This document shows, in pieces, positions 26,832 through 35,203 of a stretch of 38,288 nucleotides of DNA. The notes beneath the pieces were generated by a model. The model was not told the DNA's origin, made no database searches, and was given only the letters and a program-made list of their open reading frames with translations. The number at the start of each line of letters is the position of its first letter. Positions within the stretch are counted from its first letter, which is position 1. Position numbers and translations under genes: made by a program. Source of the DNA: Kiloniellales bacterium (GTDB lineage: Bacteria > Pseudomonadota > Alphaproteobacteria > Kiloniellales > JAKSBE01); NCBI GenBank assembly GCA_030067055.1, contig JASJAL010000058.1, positions 1 through 38,288 of the forward strand. Reading direction: 5' to 3'.

Positions 26832-27221
26832 TCACCGCCTCCCGACCCGGGCGCTCATCAGGGAGTTGGTCGTGACGCCGACCTGCTCCAGCCAATGATC
26901 GATCAGGGTCCGGTTCTTCTCGATCGAAGCGTGGACCAGGAAGGTCAGATCGTAGTTCTGAAACGCGGTCCGCACGGCGGGCGTGTTCCGGCCCTTGAGG
27001 CTGCCGTCGCGCATCACCATGCGCTCCAGGTCGACCAGCCGGGCCCGTGAGACCTCCATGCTGCTCTCGCGTTCCGAGGGACTCATGTCAGGCGAGAGCG
27101 AAGTCTTGAGGGCCAGAGCTCGCTCGCGCTCCAGGTTCTCGACCGTCCCGGCCTGAGCTGCGGCGGTCGCCGACATCAGCCCGAACAAGATGATGGAGAG
27201 AGTGATGGGTCGATGCTTCAT
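26832..27221 (-). CDS. Small periplasmic helical protein
   Basis: The 129-residue product has a signal peptide (about 1-22, ending SATAAAQA). The mature part is helical and highly charged (ENLERERALALKTSL, ERESSMEVSRARLVDLERMV). ATG 27221 is chosen because AGGAACGGAAG precedes it. An upstream in-frame start at 27248 would break the signal peptide. It lies between the coiled-coil protein and the ExbB-like gene, one base from the latter. No family is recognised. Confidence 0.7.
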   Translation of the reverse strand: MKHRPITLSIILFGLMSATAAAQAGTVENLERERALALKTSLSPDMSPSERESSMEVSRARLVDLERMVMRDGSLKGRNTPAVRTAFQNYDLTFLVHASIEKNRTLIDHWLEQVGVTTNSLMSARVGRR

Positions 27222-27244
27222 CTTCCGTTCCTTTCCTGAGTCTC

Positions 27245-28162
27245 TCACGGCACGAAGAACTCGACTGCCGCGGTGATGCCGACGGCTTCGGCCTCGCCTT
27301 CGGGCTCCGCCTCGCCGCCACCGGTCAAGAGATCGGACAGCGCCAAGGCGTCGAGGGACACGAGCTTGGCCATGTAGCCGAGAATGCTCTCCTCTTGATC
27401 GATGATCGCGATCTCGGACTGGGTTTCTCCGACCAGCTGGCGGAGATAGGCCTGCTTCGTGACCGGACGGCCGTTGATCTGGGAGTCGGCGCTCATGGGG
27501 TGGGACTTGATCGCGGCCAGCAGCCGTTCGATCGCGACCACGTTCTTGGCATGCTCGCGCGCATACTTGCTCTGGCCCGTCATCGGCGTGCTGAAGAGCT
27601 TGAGGTCGACCTTGGAGATCGACCGCTCCAACCGGCGACTGGCATCTTCCTGGCGCTCGACCAGCGCCTGCCGCTCCGGAGTCATCGCCGCCTCTTTCTG
27701 GCCCAGCTTGTTGAGCAGCCTTTCGTAGAGGCGCATCTTGGTGGTCGCCTGCTGACGCCGCAGGTCCTGATGCCGGCCGACGAGTTCGAGGTAGTCCCGC
27801 TTCTCGGCCAGGAACTGGTGCCTCAGTTCGGTCTTGAGATCGCCTTCCGCGGCGTCGATCGCAAGCTGCAGGTCGGTCAGCGTCTGGGTCTTCAGATCCA
27901 TGAGGTTTTCCGTATCCCGCAGGGAGGCGGCCAGCCGCGAGCTTGCGAAGTCGTTCTCGACGGCCTTCTTGAGGTAGGACCCGGGCAACTTGATCAGCCG
28001 CTCGCTTGCGACCGGGTTCCAGACCGGCCCATTCGGTTCCGTGCTGGCCAAGGACTGCGACAGAGACGCCAGCAGTGCCAAGGTCAGGAGAACCGCCACG
28101 GTGATGTGAAGCAGGGTCGATCTGCCGCGGGTCTTCGGGAGCATTCGGATCATCGCTTGCAT
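27245..28162 (-). CDS. Membrane-anchored coiled-coil protein
   Basis: The 305-residue product has a hydrophobic segment near the N-terminus (about 19-40) that could be a signal peptide or anchor. Long helical stretches rich in Leu, Glu, Arg and Gln follow (for example TLTDLQLAIDAAEGDLKTEL and ALVERQEDASRRLERSISKV), suggesting a periplasmic coiled coil. The C-terminus is Gly/Glu-rich. The start is ATG 28162 or ATG 28153. It could bridge inner-membrane and wall components in this operon, which is inference only. Confidence 0.72.
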   Translation of the reverse strand: MQAMIRMLPKTRGRSTLLHITVAVLLTLALLASLSQSLASTEPNGPVWNPVASERLIKLPGSYLKKAVENDFASSRLAASLRDTENLMDLKTQTLTDLQLAIDAAEGDLKTELRHQFLAEKRDYLELVGRHQDLRRQQATTKMRLYERLLNKLGQKEAAMTPERQALVERQEDASRRLERSISKVDLKLFSTPMTGQSKYAREHAKNVVAIERLLAAIKSHPMSADSQINGRPVTKQAYLRQLVGETQSEIAIIDQEESILGYMAKLVSLDALALSDLLTGGGEAEPEGEAEAVGITAAVEFFVP

Positions 28163-28184
28163 CCTCGCTTCGGGGGCCCTGACG

Positions 28185-28763
28185 TCAGTTGTGCTTCCAG
28201 TATTCGACGCGGCGCATCTCGTCCTTGAGGGCCGAGCTCACGTTGAGCGTCGCGTACTGGCCGAAGTCGGTCGGATCCCTCTGGCCCAGCAGCACCTCCA
28301 TGGTCTCGCGGAAGGACGAGCCATCGGGGTAGTAGAGATCCCTGTCGGGAAAGGCCTGCTTGAAGCGCTCAAGGTTTCTGCGCGCCGATCCGGCATCCCC
28401 GCCCTTGAGGTAGTTCTGGACCGTCAGGGCATAGGCCCGCATGCGTTCGTCGTCGGAAACCGTCGAGGCGTCGGGCCCGAGATCTGAGCCGCAGCGCTCG
28501 AGTAGACGGGCGCTGGCCAAGTAGCGGGCCGGATCGCCGCTGGTGCGGGCCTGGGTATCCAGGTCGACCGCCTCGTCGCGGCAGGACTGGAAGCCCCGCA
28601 TCGCGGAGAGATCCTGATACCGCTCCTCGCGGAATGTGATGCTGTCGAAATCCGGCAGCGACGGAGTCATGCTGCAGGCGCTCAGCGCGGCCGCCATCGC
28701 GGTCGCCAAGATCGAAAAGCGCAGACCTCGAAAAACAGTCTGTTGTCGGAGATGACGCTTCAT
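28185..28763 (-). CDS. Lipoprotein with helical-repeat character
   Basis: The 192-residue product has a lipobox ALSAC (Cys30). The mature part is mainly helical. Its spacing (ALTVQNYLKGGDAGSARRNL, then ERFKQAFPDRDLYY) resembles tetratricopeptide-type repeats, though no full repeat is certain. It sits 105 bases after the Lon-like gene and 22 bases before the coiled-coil gene. It is probably outer-membrane-bound and facing the periplasm. Confidence 0.72.
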   Translation of the reverse strand: MKRHLRQQTVFRGLRFSILATAMAAALSACSMTPSLPDFDSITFREERYQDLSAMRGFQSCRDEAVDLDTQARTSGDPARYLASARLLERCGSDLGPDASTVSDDERMRAYALTVQNYLKGGDAGSARRNLERFKQAFPDRDLYYPDGSSFRETMEVLLGQRDPTDFGQYATLNVSSALKDEMRRVEYWKHN

Positions 28764-28868
28764 CGCCCGGTCCCTTCTTGTGGTTGCCGCAAGGGGCTAT
28801 GGAAGGGCTTGGGCGATTTTCCGAGAGGCAAGGCTCGATGGGGCTCGGCACGCCCGAGGGCCGCCGCT

Positions 28869-30125
28869 TCAGGGCGAAATGACGTGCGTCGCGTCGATGA
28901 CGTTCAGGCCGGCGCGCCTCAGGTCGCCGACGAGGGCTTCCCACTCCTCGACGCTGCGCGACGGGCCCAGCGCACCGGAGATATCCGCCAGCCTCCCCGA
29001 CATACGTTCCTCCGCTTCCGGGCTGGCGATCACGGCGAGGCGATGAAAGAGATCGCTCTCGAAGCGCCGTGGCAGAGGCACATCGATCGACAGGCTTTCC
29101 GCTTCCCGGAGCGTTTGGGCGCGCGTGAGGGTCTTGGTGTGCAAGTGCGGCGTCTCCTTTCCGGCCCTCGCGCCGAAGACCCAGACCTGGGCCGCTTCCC
29201 TACCATTGGTGATCCTGTATTGGAGCCGGCAGAGCCGATCGCCGGCGCGGGACCCCACGAGCGCGCCGGGAGACAGCGCAGTCTCCGTAATCTCGGGGTC
29301 TGCCGTCCCGAAGGTTACGGCCGCGCAGCTCTCGCCCTCCTGGGCGCGGAGCTCCACGGCGGCGACCGACAACTCCGGCGAGCTGGGCAGCCCGCGTTCT
29401 TGTCGTTCCACGGCGCCGATCGGCGCCAGGAGGTGGCTGCCCCATCCGCCAGCCAGGAGGAACGCGCTCACGAGGCCAAAGCCGATCAGCGACCAGGCGA
29501 GAGCCCGTTCGTCCCGGGCGTCACGGGAAATGGCCAGGGAGGCGGCGCGTCCGCCGGCCCCGCGGAGTGCCGGCAGACCGAGGTGCCGCAATACCTCGTC
29601 CGCCGAGCCGACGGGCATGATATCGACTGCGTGGCCATCGACACGCGAAGTTAGATCCCCAGCGTTGCCCTTTGGGACAAAGAGCGTGATCGGTGTGCCC
29701 GAAGCTCCGAGCTTGCGAAGCAGTTCCGAGGAGCTTCGAAGCTTCTCGTCGAGGTGAGAGATGGCGAGGACCTCGCGGTCACGGTCGACTTCGCCCGTCA
29801 GCCAGATCGCCCGTTCCGCGGCCTGGTTCTTTTCCGCGAGGCGCCCGGCCGCGAAGAGGGCGTGCGCGACCAGGACGCCGAGTTGCCAGCTCAGCCCCGA
29901 GGAGATCGGCCGCGCCACATCGAGGCGATAGGAGGAATGGCCGAAGGCCGCCTCTAGAAGGCCGGTGGGACTGCGGACGAAGGCGTCGTAGCCCTGGCTG
30001 ATCGGCAGCGAGACGGCCTTGCAGTCGAGGCAGATCACCGACCTGACGTTCGGGTCCTCGGCGGTGATGCGCTGGACCTCTGCGGGACCCTCGGTCGTCG
30101 CGATGAAGACTCTGAACTTGGTCAA
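28869..30125 (-). CDS. Membrane-anchored Lon (S16)-like protein with degenerate catalytic site
   Basis: The 418-residue product begins with a domain matching the Lon proteolytic fold. ISSGLSWQLGVLVAHAL (about 74-90) aligns with the catalytic-Ser helix. WLTGEVDRDREVLAISHLDE (about 108-127) aligns with the TGE...VLP.GG.KEK signature. FVPKGNAGDL (about 149-158) and IMPVGSADEVL (about 169-179) match the closing strands. Ser75 is present, but the catalytic Lys position is Asp126, so protease activity is doubtful. A membrane helix (about 208-228) and an extracytoplasmic domain follow. The start is TTG 30125, whose bases overlap the previous stop (TTGA). The fold is inferred by eye and should be checked. 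Confidence 0.72.
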   Translation of the reverse strand: MTKFRVFIATTEGPAEVQRITAEDPNVRSVICLDCKAVSLPISQGYDAFVRSPTGLLEAAFGHSSYRLDVARPISSGLSWQLGVLVAHALFAAGRLAEKNQAAERAIWLTGEVDRDREVLAISHLDEKLRSSSELLRKLGASGTPITLFVPKGNAGDLTSRVDGHAVDIMPVGSADEVLRHLGLPALRGAGGRAASLAISRDARDERALAWSLIGFGLVSAFLLAGGWGSHLLAPIGAVERQERGLPSSPELSVAAVELRAQEGESCAAVTFGTADPEITETALSPGALVGSRAGDRLCRLQYRITNGREAAQVWVFGARAGKETPHLHTKTLTRAQTLREAESLSIDVPLPRRFESDLFHRLAVIASPEAEERMSGRLADISGALGPSRSVEEWEALVGDLRRAGLNVIDATHVISP

Positions 30126-30679
30126 GACAGGAACACCTCGCTTTCGGGATCCCGAAGCGCCCGGACCAGTTCGGACTCGGCGTCGGCCAGGAGCTGAATC
30201 GTCCCGCCCTCCGCGCCGGGCAGCGCATGCTTTACCAAACGGTCGTCCGGCTGGGACACGAAGAGCGTGCGGGGCGGCCGGGACGCGAGGTCCAGCACGT
30301 CGATGACCACGTAGACCTGGGCGGGCTCGGCGCGGGAGGGACGCAGGCTGATCGTGAAGCCGGTCCCGCGGCGGCTCGCCTCCAGGCCGCTGCTGGCCGC
30401 GGCGAGCCGTGGCGCGTGGTGGCTCGCCCGCTTGCGCAGCAAACGCTGCAAATCCATCGCCAGGCTCGGGCGAGTCGAGAGAGCCCGCTCCAGGGCTTGG
30501 CTCATGGGACGCTCGGGGTCGGTCACGTAGGCGTAGAGATCCGAGAAACCGGCACTTCGCTCGCCAGCGACCGGCTTCCCTCTAGCGGCCGCAAGGTCGT
30601 CAAGCGCGGAGAGCGCTTCGAAGGCCCGCCTCGCTGCCTCTCGTTGGTCTCGCGTCACGCGTCCCCAGGTGTTGGTCAT
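30122..30679 (-). CDS. Hypothetical protein upstream of the Lon-like gene
   Basis: The 185-residue soluble product has a helical, charged N-terminal half and a beta-rich C-terminal half (GFTISLRPS, QVYVVIDVLDL, TLFVSQPDD). No signal peptide or membrane helix is seen. ATG 30679 is used; a GTG at 30688 is possible. It overlaps the end of the preceding gene by about 80 bases, an unusually long overlap, and its stop overlaps the TTG of the next gene. It is not recognised and may act with the Lon-like domain in the cytoplasm. Confidence 0.65.
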   Translation of the reverse strand: MTNTWGRVTRDQREAARRAFEALSALDDLAAARGKPVAGERSAGFSDLYAYVTDPERPMSQALERALSTRPSLAMDLQRLLRKRASHHAPRLAAASSGLEASRRGTGFTISLRPSRAEPAQVYVVIDVLDLASRPPRTLFVSQPDDRLVKHALPGAEGGTIQLLADAESELVRALRDPESEVFLS

Positions 30680-32327
30680 TTCGCACACCGTAGATCATGA
30701 AAAACTGACGGTTGAAGGTTTGCCGGTCTTGCTCGAATTGACTTTGCCAGTCGGTCTCGGGGAGCCTCAGCGCGGACAGATGACCGACGTGTGCGGCGAG
30801 TTCACGTCTCAGCTCCAGGAGCGGTTCGATCCCGGTGACAAAGGCCTCCAGAACCTCCGGCGTTCGGGCCTCGCCATCTCGGAAGCCCTGTCTTGCGAGG
30901 CCCCTGAAGGCGGCCTTCGCCTTTTGCATCAGCGATGCCATCGCAGGCCCAGCGATCGAGGAGTCCTCGAGAGTCGAAAGCAACCTTTCCCCGAGTTCGC
31001 CACCGGTCAGCGGGATGACGTTCCGCGGTACGTCGGACGGCAGCAATCGACTGCGCAGCGAACGCAGGTCGATATCGGGGCGCAGCGCGATGGCAATGGT
31101 CAGGGCCTCCCAGCGGCGCGCGCACAGCAGAACGTAGAAGCTGGCGAGCAAGACCCGGTCGACGTGGCCGCGAAGCGCGTCCAGACGGTCCCGCCGGCTC
31201 CGATAGTCATCGGATGCGGAGCCCTCGATCATCTGGCGGAGGCCTTCGGCCGGAATCTGACGCCGCAGGGCCTGAGAGATCCGGGTCTGGAGCGCGCCGA
31301 AGACCTCGCTCCGCATCAAGGACAGCGCCAGAGCGCGACGGACCGAGCGGTGCTCGATCAGGAGATCGAGTTCGGCCATCTCGGTCTTGGTCAGGAACTT
31401 GATCCGCCGGGCGCAGGTCTCGCGCAAGCGGGTCAGACAGTCCTCGCGCTCCTCGAAGGCTTCGACCGCAGTCTCCAGGTCTGCGGGATCGACCTCACCC
31501 GCTTCGCGCTCGGGACCGATTGCCCGCGGACGTGTGAGCGCCCGTTGATCGCGAGCCAGCACCAAGGCCTGGCGCAGGCGCACGAAGCTCCGAAAGACGG
31601 ACAAGAAGGTCCGGAAGTCCGTGGTGTCGGCCGCAGACTCCGCCAGCCAGAACCCGAGAACCGCCTCGTCGTCGATCGCCGTCTCGTCGAAGTCGCCGTC
31701 GTGGCGCTGGGCCAGGTAGCCGGTCAGACGATCGAACTTCCGCTGGGTCTGGGCGCTGGGCAGGTGCGCATTCAAGAAGGCGTAGAGCGCACGCGCCAAG
31801 CATTTGGCCGCGCTTGAAACCGCGGCGGCGGTCGGACCCTGGTCCAACATGGCTTGCAGGGCGTCGTCGAGCTCTCTGTAGCCGAGGACGGTGACCAGGA
31901 ACTCCATCAAGGCCGAGAGCAGCGGCATGCGGGCATAGCTGATACCGAAGCTGCCATCGGCATAGACGATCTCCACGCCGCCTTCCTTGGCCGAAACTCG
32001 TGCGGGCCCGGTATCGCCCTCGTGCAGACGTTCGCCGATGAAGCCGCGGAAACTCGCGGCCCGTGCCGGGCCGCTGTCCCAGAACAGGCCGTCGTAGGAT
32101 GCCCGGCGACGGTCGCAGGCCCGGGCGACGCCGACCAGATGGCAAAGCTCCAGCAAGGCTGGCGCATAGCAGCGGCAGACGATGATCCGCGCCAGCTTGC
32201 GCCCGATCAATGGCGAGAACTTGCGCGCTCCCGCGCTCTCGGCGTCCACGACGATCTGGAGTGCGGCATCGAGCTCCGGGCTCTTCCCCGCCTCCAGCAG
32301 CATCCCCTCGGCCCCCGTAGAGGACAT
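30600..32327 (-). CDS. Large soluble helical protein of unknown function
   Basis: The 575-residue product has no signal peptide or membrane helix and looks almost wholly alpha-helical. It has Arg/Leu/Glu-rich stretches and scattered cysteines near the N-terminus (RIIVCRCYAPALLELCHL). ATG 32327 is chosen because it lies one base after the previous stop and GGGAG precedes it. It is the largest product of the operon and one of few predicted to be cytoplasmic, so it may be a cytoplasmic base or control component. No domain is recognised. Confidence 0.75.
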   Translation of the reverse strand: MSSTGAEGMLLEAGKSPELDAALQIVVDAESAGARKFSPLIGRKLARIIVCRCYAPALLELCHLVGVARACDRRRASYDGLFWDSGPARAASFRGFIGERLHEGDTGPARVSAKEGGVEIVYADGSFGISYARMPLLSALMEFLVTVLGYRELDDALQAMLDQGPTAAAVSSAAKCLARALYAFLNAHLPSAQTQRKFDRLTGYLAQRHDGDFDETAIDDEAVLGFWLAESAADTTDFRTFLSVFRSFVRLRQALVLARDQRALTRPRAIGPEREAGEVDPADLETAVEAFEEREDCLTRLRETCARRIKFLTKTEMAELDLLIEHRSVRRALALSLMRSEVFGALQTRISQALRRQIPAEGLRQMIEGSASDDYRSRRDRLDALRGHVDRVLLASFYVLLCARRWEALTIAIALRPDIDLRSLRSRLLPSDVPRNVIPLTGGELGERLLSTLEDSSIAGPAMASLMQKAKAAFRGLARQGFRDGEARTPEVLEAFVTGIEPLLELRRELAAHVGHLSALRLPETDWQSQFEQDRQTFNRQFFMIYGVRNDQHLGTRDARPTRGSEAGLRSALRA

Positions 32328-32328
32328 A

Positions 32329-32856
32329 TCAAATTCTCTCCCTCTCCAGCCGCGCCCTGTAGAGCTTCTGCAGCCGCAGCACCCGCGCCACGTAGCGTGA
32401 GGTCGCGGGAATGACCCGGGCATTGGGCAGGTCTCCGACCGCGGAGCCTCCGTTGTAGTACGAGAGGGCCAGCTCGGTTCGTCCCCGATAGCGCTTCAAT
32501 AATCGCCTCAAAAAGTGCAGGCCGAGGCGCACGTTGATCCGCGGGTTCCAGAGCTGCTCGGCCGGTATCCCGTATTCGCCCATCGCCGTCCTGGGCATGA
32601 TCTGCATGACGCCCCTTGCGCCCTTGTGGCTCCGCGCCCGGGGGTCGAAGTTCGATTCGGCATGGGCCACGGCCAGGGCGAGCGAGACTGGCACGCCCAG
32701 GCCTCGCGCCTCGCGCGCCACCAAGGTCTTGATCTGCCGCTTTTCTTGGGCTCGGTCTTTGGGCCGGCCGGCGGCGGGGGCCGCGCAGCCGCCCAGGGCC
32801 AGGAAGAGCAAGGAGAGTCCAAGTGCCTTTCTTCGGCTCATGCTGGCTTTAAGCAT
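32329..32856 (-). CDS. Lytic transglycosylase, SLT family, lipoprotein
   Basis: The 175-residue product has a lipobox LALGGC (Cys24) and an SLT catalytic domain. The catalytic Glu is Glu67 in AHAESNFDP, and GARGVMQIMPRTAMGEYG (79-96) and ALSYYNGG complete the signature. Such enzymes cleave the MurNAc-GlcNAc bond of peptidoglycan. ATG 32856 or ATG 32841 could be the start. It stands beside a second SLT gene, 20 bases away. Confidence 0.92.
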   Translation of the reverse strand: MLKASMSRRKALGLSLLFLALGGCAAPAAGRPKDRAQEKRQIKTLVAREARGLGVPVSLALAVAHAESNFDPRARSHKGARGVMQIMPRTAMGEYGIPAEQLWNPRINVRLGLHFLRRLLKRYRGRTELALSYYNGGSAVGDLPNARVIPATSRYVARVLRLQKLYRARLERERI

Positions 32857-32876
32857 CGCTACCTGCTCCCCTGCGC

Positions 32877-33563
32877 TCAGCTCTTGTTCCGTCGCACCAG
32901 CGGCGCGAAATCGTCGAGGTGCTGCCGTGCGGCCCGGCGGCGCACCTCGATCGCCTTTTCGAAGTCATCCATCACCCCCGGTGCCTCAGGTTGCGGGCGG
33001 GCGGCGCTCGCTGCGGTCCAAGCCCTCCCGGTTTTCGAGTAGGGCGCCGCGATCGAGGCGAGCGGTCCCGAAGCTTTTCTCAACTCGCCCGCCCAGGAGC
33101 GGGCCTGAGCGCGGTATTGCCGCTGCAGGCGCAGCACCTCGTTGACGAAGGCGGATGCCGCGGTGGCGTCTGCCGCCAAAGCCTTGCCGTAGTGGGCAAG
33201 CGCCGTCTCCCAGCGGCCGTCATGGCGGCGTATGAGTTTCTGCAGACGGTCGATGCCCAGCTGCACGTTCAGCCGCGGCTCCCAGAGCCGGTCGGGATCG
33301 ACGCCGTAGTCCGACTCGGCGATCGAGGGCAGAACCTGCATGACGCCTCGCGCGCCCCCGGGACCCTGCGCATCGTCGCGAAAATCGGACTCCGCCTTCG
33401 CCAAGGCCATGGCCAGGGAAGGCGGAAACCCGGCCCGCAGCGACTCCTCCACGACGATCCGCTTTACTTCCGAGCGCGTCGCGGCCTCGGTCCGGCCGGC
33501 CGAGCCCGCAAGGCAGACCGTCGCGATGAGGCCGCAGACCAAGGCCGACCGGGCGCCGATCAT
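32877..33563 (-). CDS. Lytic transglycosylase-like protein, SLT family, periplasmic
   Basis: The 228-residue product has a signal peptide (about 1-27) and an SLT domain with Glu58 in AKAESDFRDD. It also has GARGVMQVLPSIAESDYG (70-87) and ALAHYGKA where the family usually has AYNxG. The last motif is altered, so activity may differ from the neighbour. A C-terminal extension of about 80 residues is basic and helical. Its ATG overlaps the ExbD-like gene stop (ATGA). The pair of different SLT proteins suggests local wall opening for a trans-envelope structure. Confidence 0.87.
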   Translation of the reverse strand: MIGARSALVCGLIATVCLAGSAGRTEAATRSEVKRIVVEESLRAGFPPSLAMALAKAESDFRDDAQGPGGARGVMQVLPSIAESDYGVDPDRLWEPRLNVQLGIDRLQKLIRRHDGRWETALAHYGKALAADATAASAFVNEVLRLQRQYRAQARSWAGELRKASGPLASIAAPYSKTGRAWTAASAARPQPEAPGVMDDFEKAIEVRRRAARQHLDDFAPLVRRNKS

Positions 33564-34033
33564 CGGGCTGCACCTTCGGCGTTGCCGACCCGTCCCAGGG
33601 CCGCTTGCCAGTCCGCGTCGAGGGTCGAGACCAGGAGGTCGCCGGCCGAGATCCGGCTGCGGGCCTCCATCGCCTCCGACACGGGGATGTCCGGCGCGAA
33701 AGCGAGGATCACCCGCTTGGTCGCGTCGATGGACGCGGGTTCGAGAGGCTCGAGGCCGGCGTCCAGAAACCTGCCTCGGTAGTAGATCACCAGCAGGTTG
33801 TCAGGATCGAGGGAGGTCGCGCCCTGGCTGCTGTCCTGGGAGGCCGAGGGCGTCAGAACGATGGTGAGTTTGGTATCGCTGGAGAATTCGCCGGCGCCCA
33901 TGGACACCATGGTCAGCACCAGGAGACTGAAGAACCCCATGGCCAGCGCCAGGGCGACCTCGGTCATCGCATTGCCTTGAGAGCCGTCATCCATCTCGAG
34001 TTCGGTCCGCTTCCCTGCTGCCGAGCCAGTCAT
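33560..34033 (-). CDS. ExbD/TolR-like single-helix membrane protein
   Basis: The 157-residue product has a short polar N-terminus, one membrane helix (about 24-46, EVALALAMGFFSLLVLTMV) and a periplasmic domain ending in KRVILAFAPDIPVSEAMEAR, which recalls the ExbD/TolR fold. Glu25 stands at the start of the helix, where ExbD, TolR and MotB have the proton-carrying Asp. It is the plausible partner of the ExbB/MotA-like protein at 26285. The similarity is by architecture and position of the acidic residue; no strong sequence signature was seen. Confidence 0.6.
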   Translation of the reverse strand: MTGSAAGKRTELEMDDGSQGNAMTEVALALAMGFFSLLVLTMVSMGAGEFSSDTKLTIVLTPSASQDSSQGATSLDPDNLLVIYYRGRFLDAGLEPLEPASIDATKRVILAFAPDIPVSEAMEARSRISAGDLLVSTLDADWQAALGRVGNAEGAAR

Positions 34034-34117
34034 GGCAGCACTATGGAAGGGCCAAGATGGAAATCCGCCGATTCGGCGGATCCGACTCAGATCTCGAAGC
34101 GGGTCGAGGCACTGCGC

Positions 34118-35203
34118 CTAGTCGACGATCTGCCAGGAGCCGTCCGGCTGCAGGCAGGCCGTGCCGTAGACCTCGGATCTGCGCCCGCCGATCCACACCG
34201 CTCGCTGATACTCGCGGCAATAAGGCCGGCGCGGGTCGTAGCCGACCACCGTCTTTCTGGGGTGCGGCCACTCGATGGCTGCCGGACGCGCGGCGGCCTT
34301 GGCTTCCGCGCTGCGCCTGAGGCTGTCGACGAGCCCTGCGGTGATCCGGCCGTCGGCCATCGTCCCGCTGTTGGCCTGATAGGCCCGGATCGCAGAGACC
34401 GTGCGCGGGCCCAGCCGACCGTCGATCGGCCCCGGATCGTAGCCTAGGGACCGCAGGTCCCTCTGCACGCTTTCGATCGTCCGTGGATCCAGTGCGGGAG
34501 ACGGCATCCCAGTCGACGCAAACTTGCCATCGGGCAGCGCGAGGTCGCCGCGGTCGAGTTCCGCCATCCCTTCGACCCCCTTCGCCTCGGGTCTGGACGC
34601 GAGATATGAATGCGCGGGCAGGGGAACCGGCCGGGGCGTGGACGCGGCGATGATCGTTCCGTCCGCGACCTTCACGGCGCGGTAGGAGGCAACTGCCGTT
34701 TCGTCCCCCGAGATGCGCAGCTTCCCGACGATAAGAACCTCGGCCTGCGCGGTCTTGAGCAGCGCAGAGAGCGCGGCGTCGAGTTCGTCTTCGTCGCCGT
34801 GAAGTTCCCGGACCTCTTCGACCAGGGCGCCGAGCGTCTCCCGTGCGACGAAGCGATGCCGGGCGCCGCCGCGCCGGACCAGCGCGGCGAGCAGCTTGGC
34901 GTTGTATTCGTTGGCGACCTCGGCCGGCAAAGGGGAGGTCTTGTCCGAGAAGGGCCAGATCGCGATACCCAGCCGACCCTCCCTAAAAAGGGCCTCGTCG
35001 GAATCGTCGATCTGCTCGAGAAGCTCGGCGGCGAAGGCCTTGAAAGCCTGCCGCTCCGCGCGCGCGGCCTGCGCGGCGAGTGGGTCTGCTGCCGCATCCC
35101 AACTTATCCAGGGGCTGAGCCCCAGAAGCAGGAGGAAGCCGAGGCAAGTCTTCAGATATCGACCGCGGCGGTCGTTATGCTCGGTCTTCATCTCACCAGC
35201 CAT
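34118..35203 (-). CDS. Periplasmic FlgO-like / peptidoglycan-binding protein
   Basis: The 361-residue product (ATG 35203, GGAGG eight bases upstream) has a signal peptide. A FlgO/CsgG-like domain follows (about 55-190, GRLGIAIWPFSDKTSPLPAE at its core). Next is a type 1 peptidoglycan-binding domain (about 240-295, VQRDLRSLGYDPGPIDGRLG). The C-terminal tail (CREYQRAVWIGGRRSEVYGT, then ACLQPDGSWQIV) is like that of 17-kDa surface antigens. Its start overlaps the end of the gene before it by 11 bases. It probably ties the system to the cell wall. Confidence 0.85.
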   Translation of the reverse strand: MAGEMKTEHNDRRGRYLKTCLGFLLLLGLSPWISWDAAADPLAAQAARAERQAFKAFAAELLEQIDDSDEALFREGRLGIAIWPFSDKTSPLPAEVANEYNAKLLAALVRRGGARHRFVARETLGALVEEVRELHGDEDELDAALSALLKTAQAEVLIVGKLRISGDETAVASYRAVKVADGTIIAASTPRPVPLPAHSYLASRPEAKGVEGMAELDRGDLALPDGKFASTGMPSPALDPRTIESVQRDLRSLGYDPGPIDGRLGPRTVSAIRAYQANSGTMADGRITAGLVDSLRRSAEAKAAARPAAIEWPHPRKTVVGYDPRRPYCREYQRAVWIGGRRSEVYGTACLQPDGSWQIVD

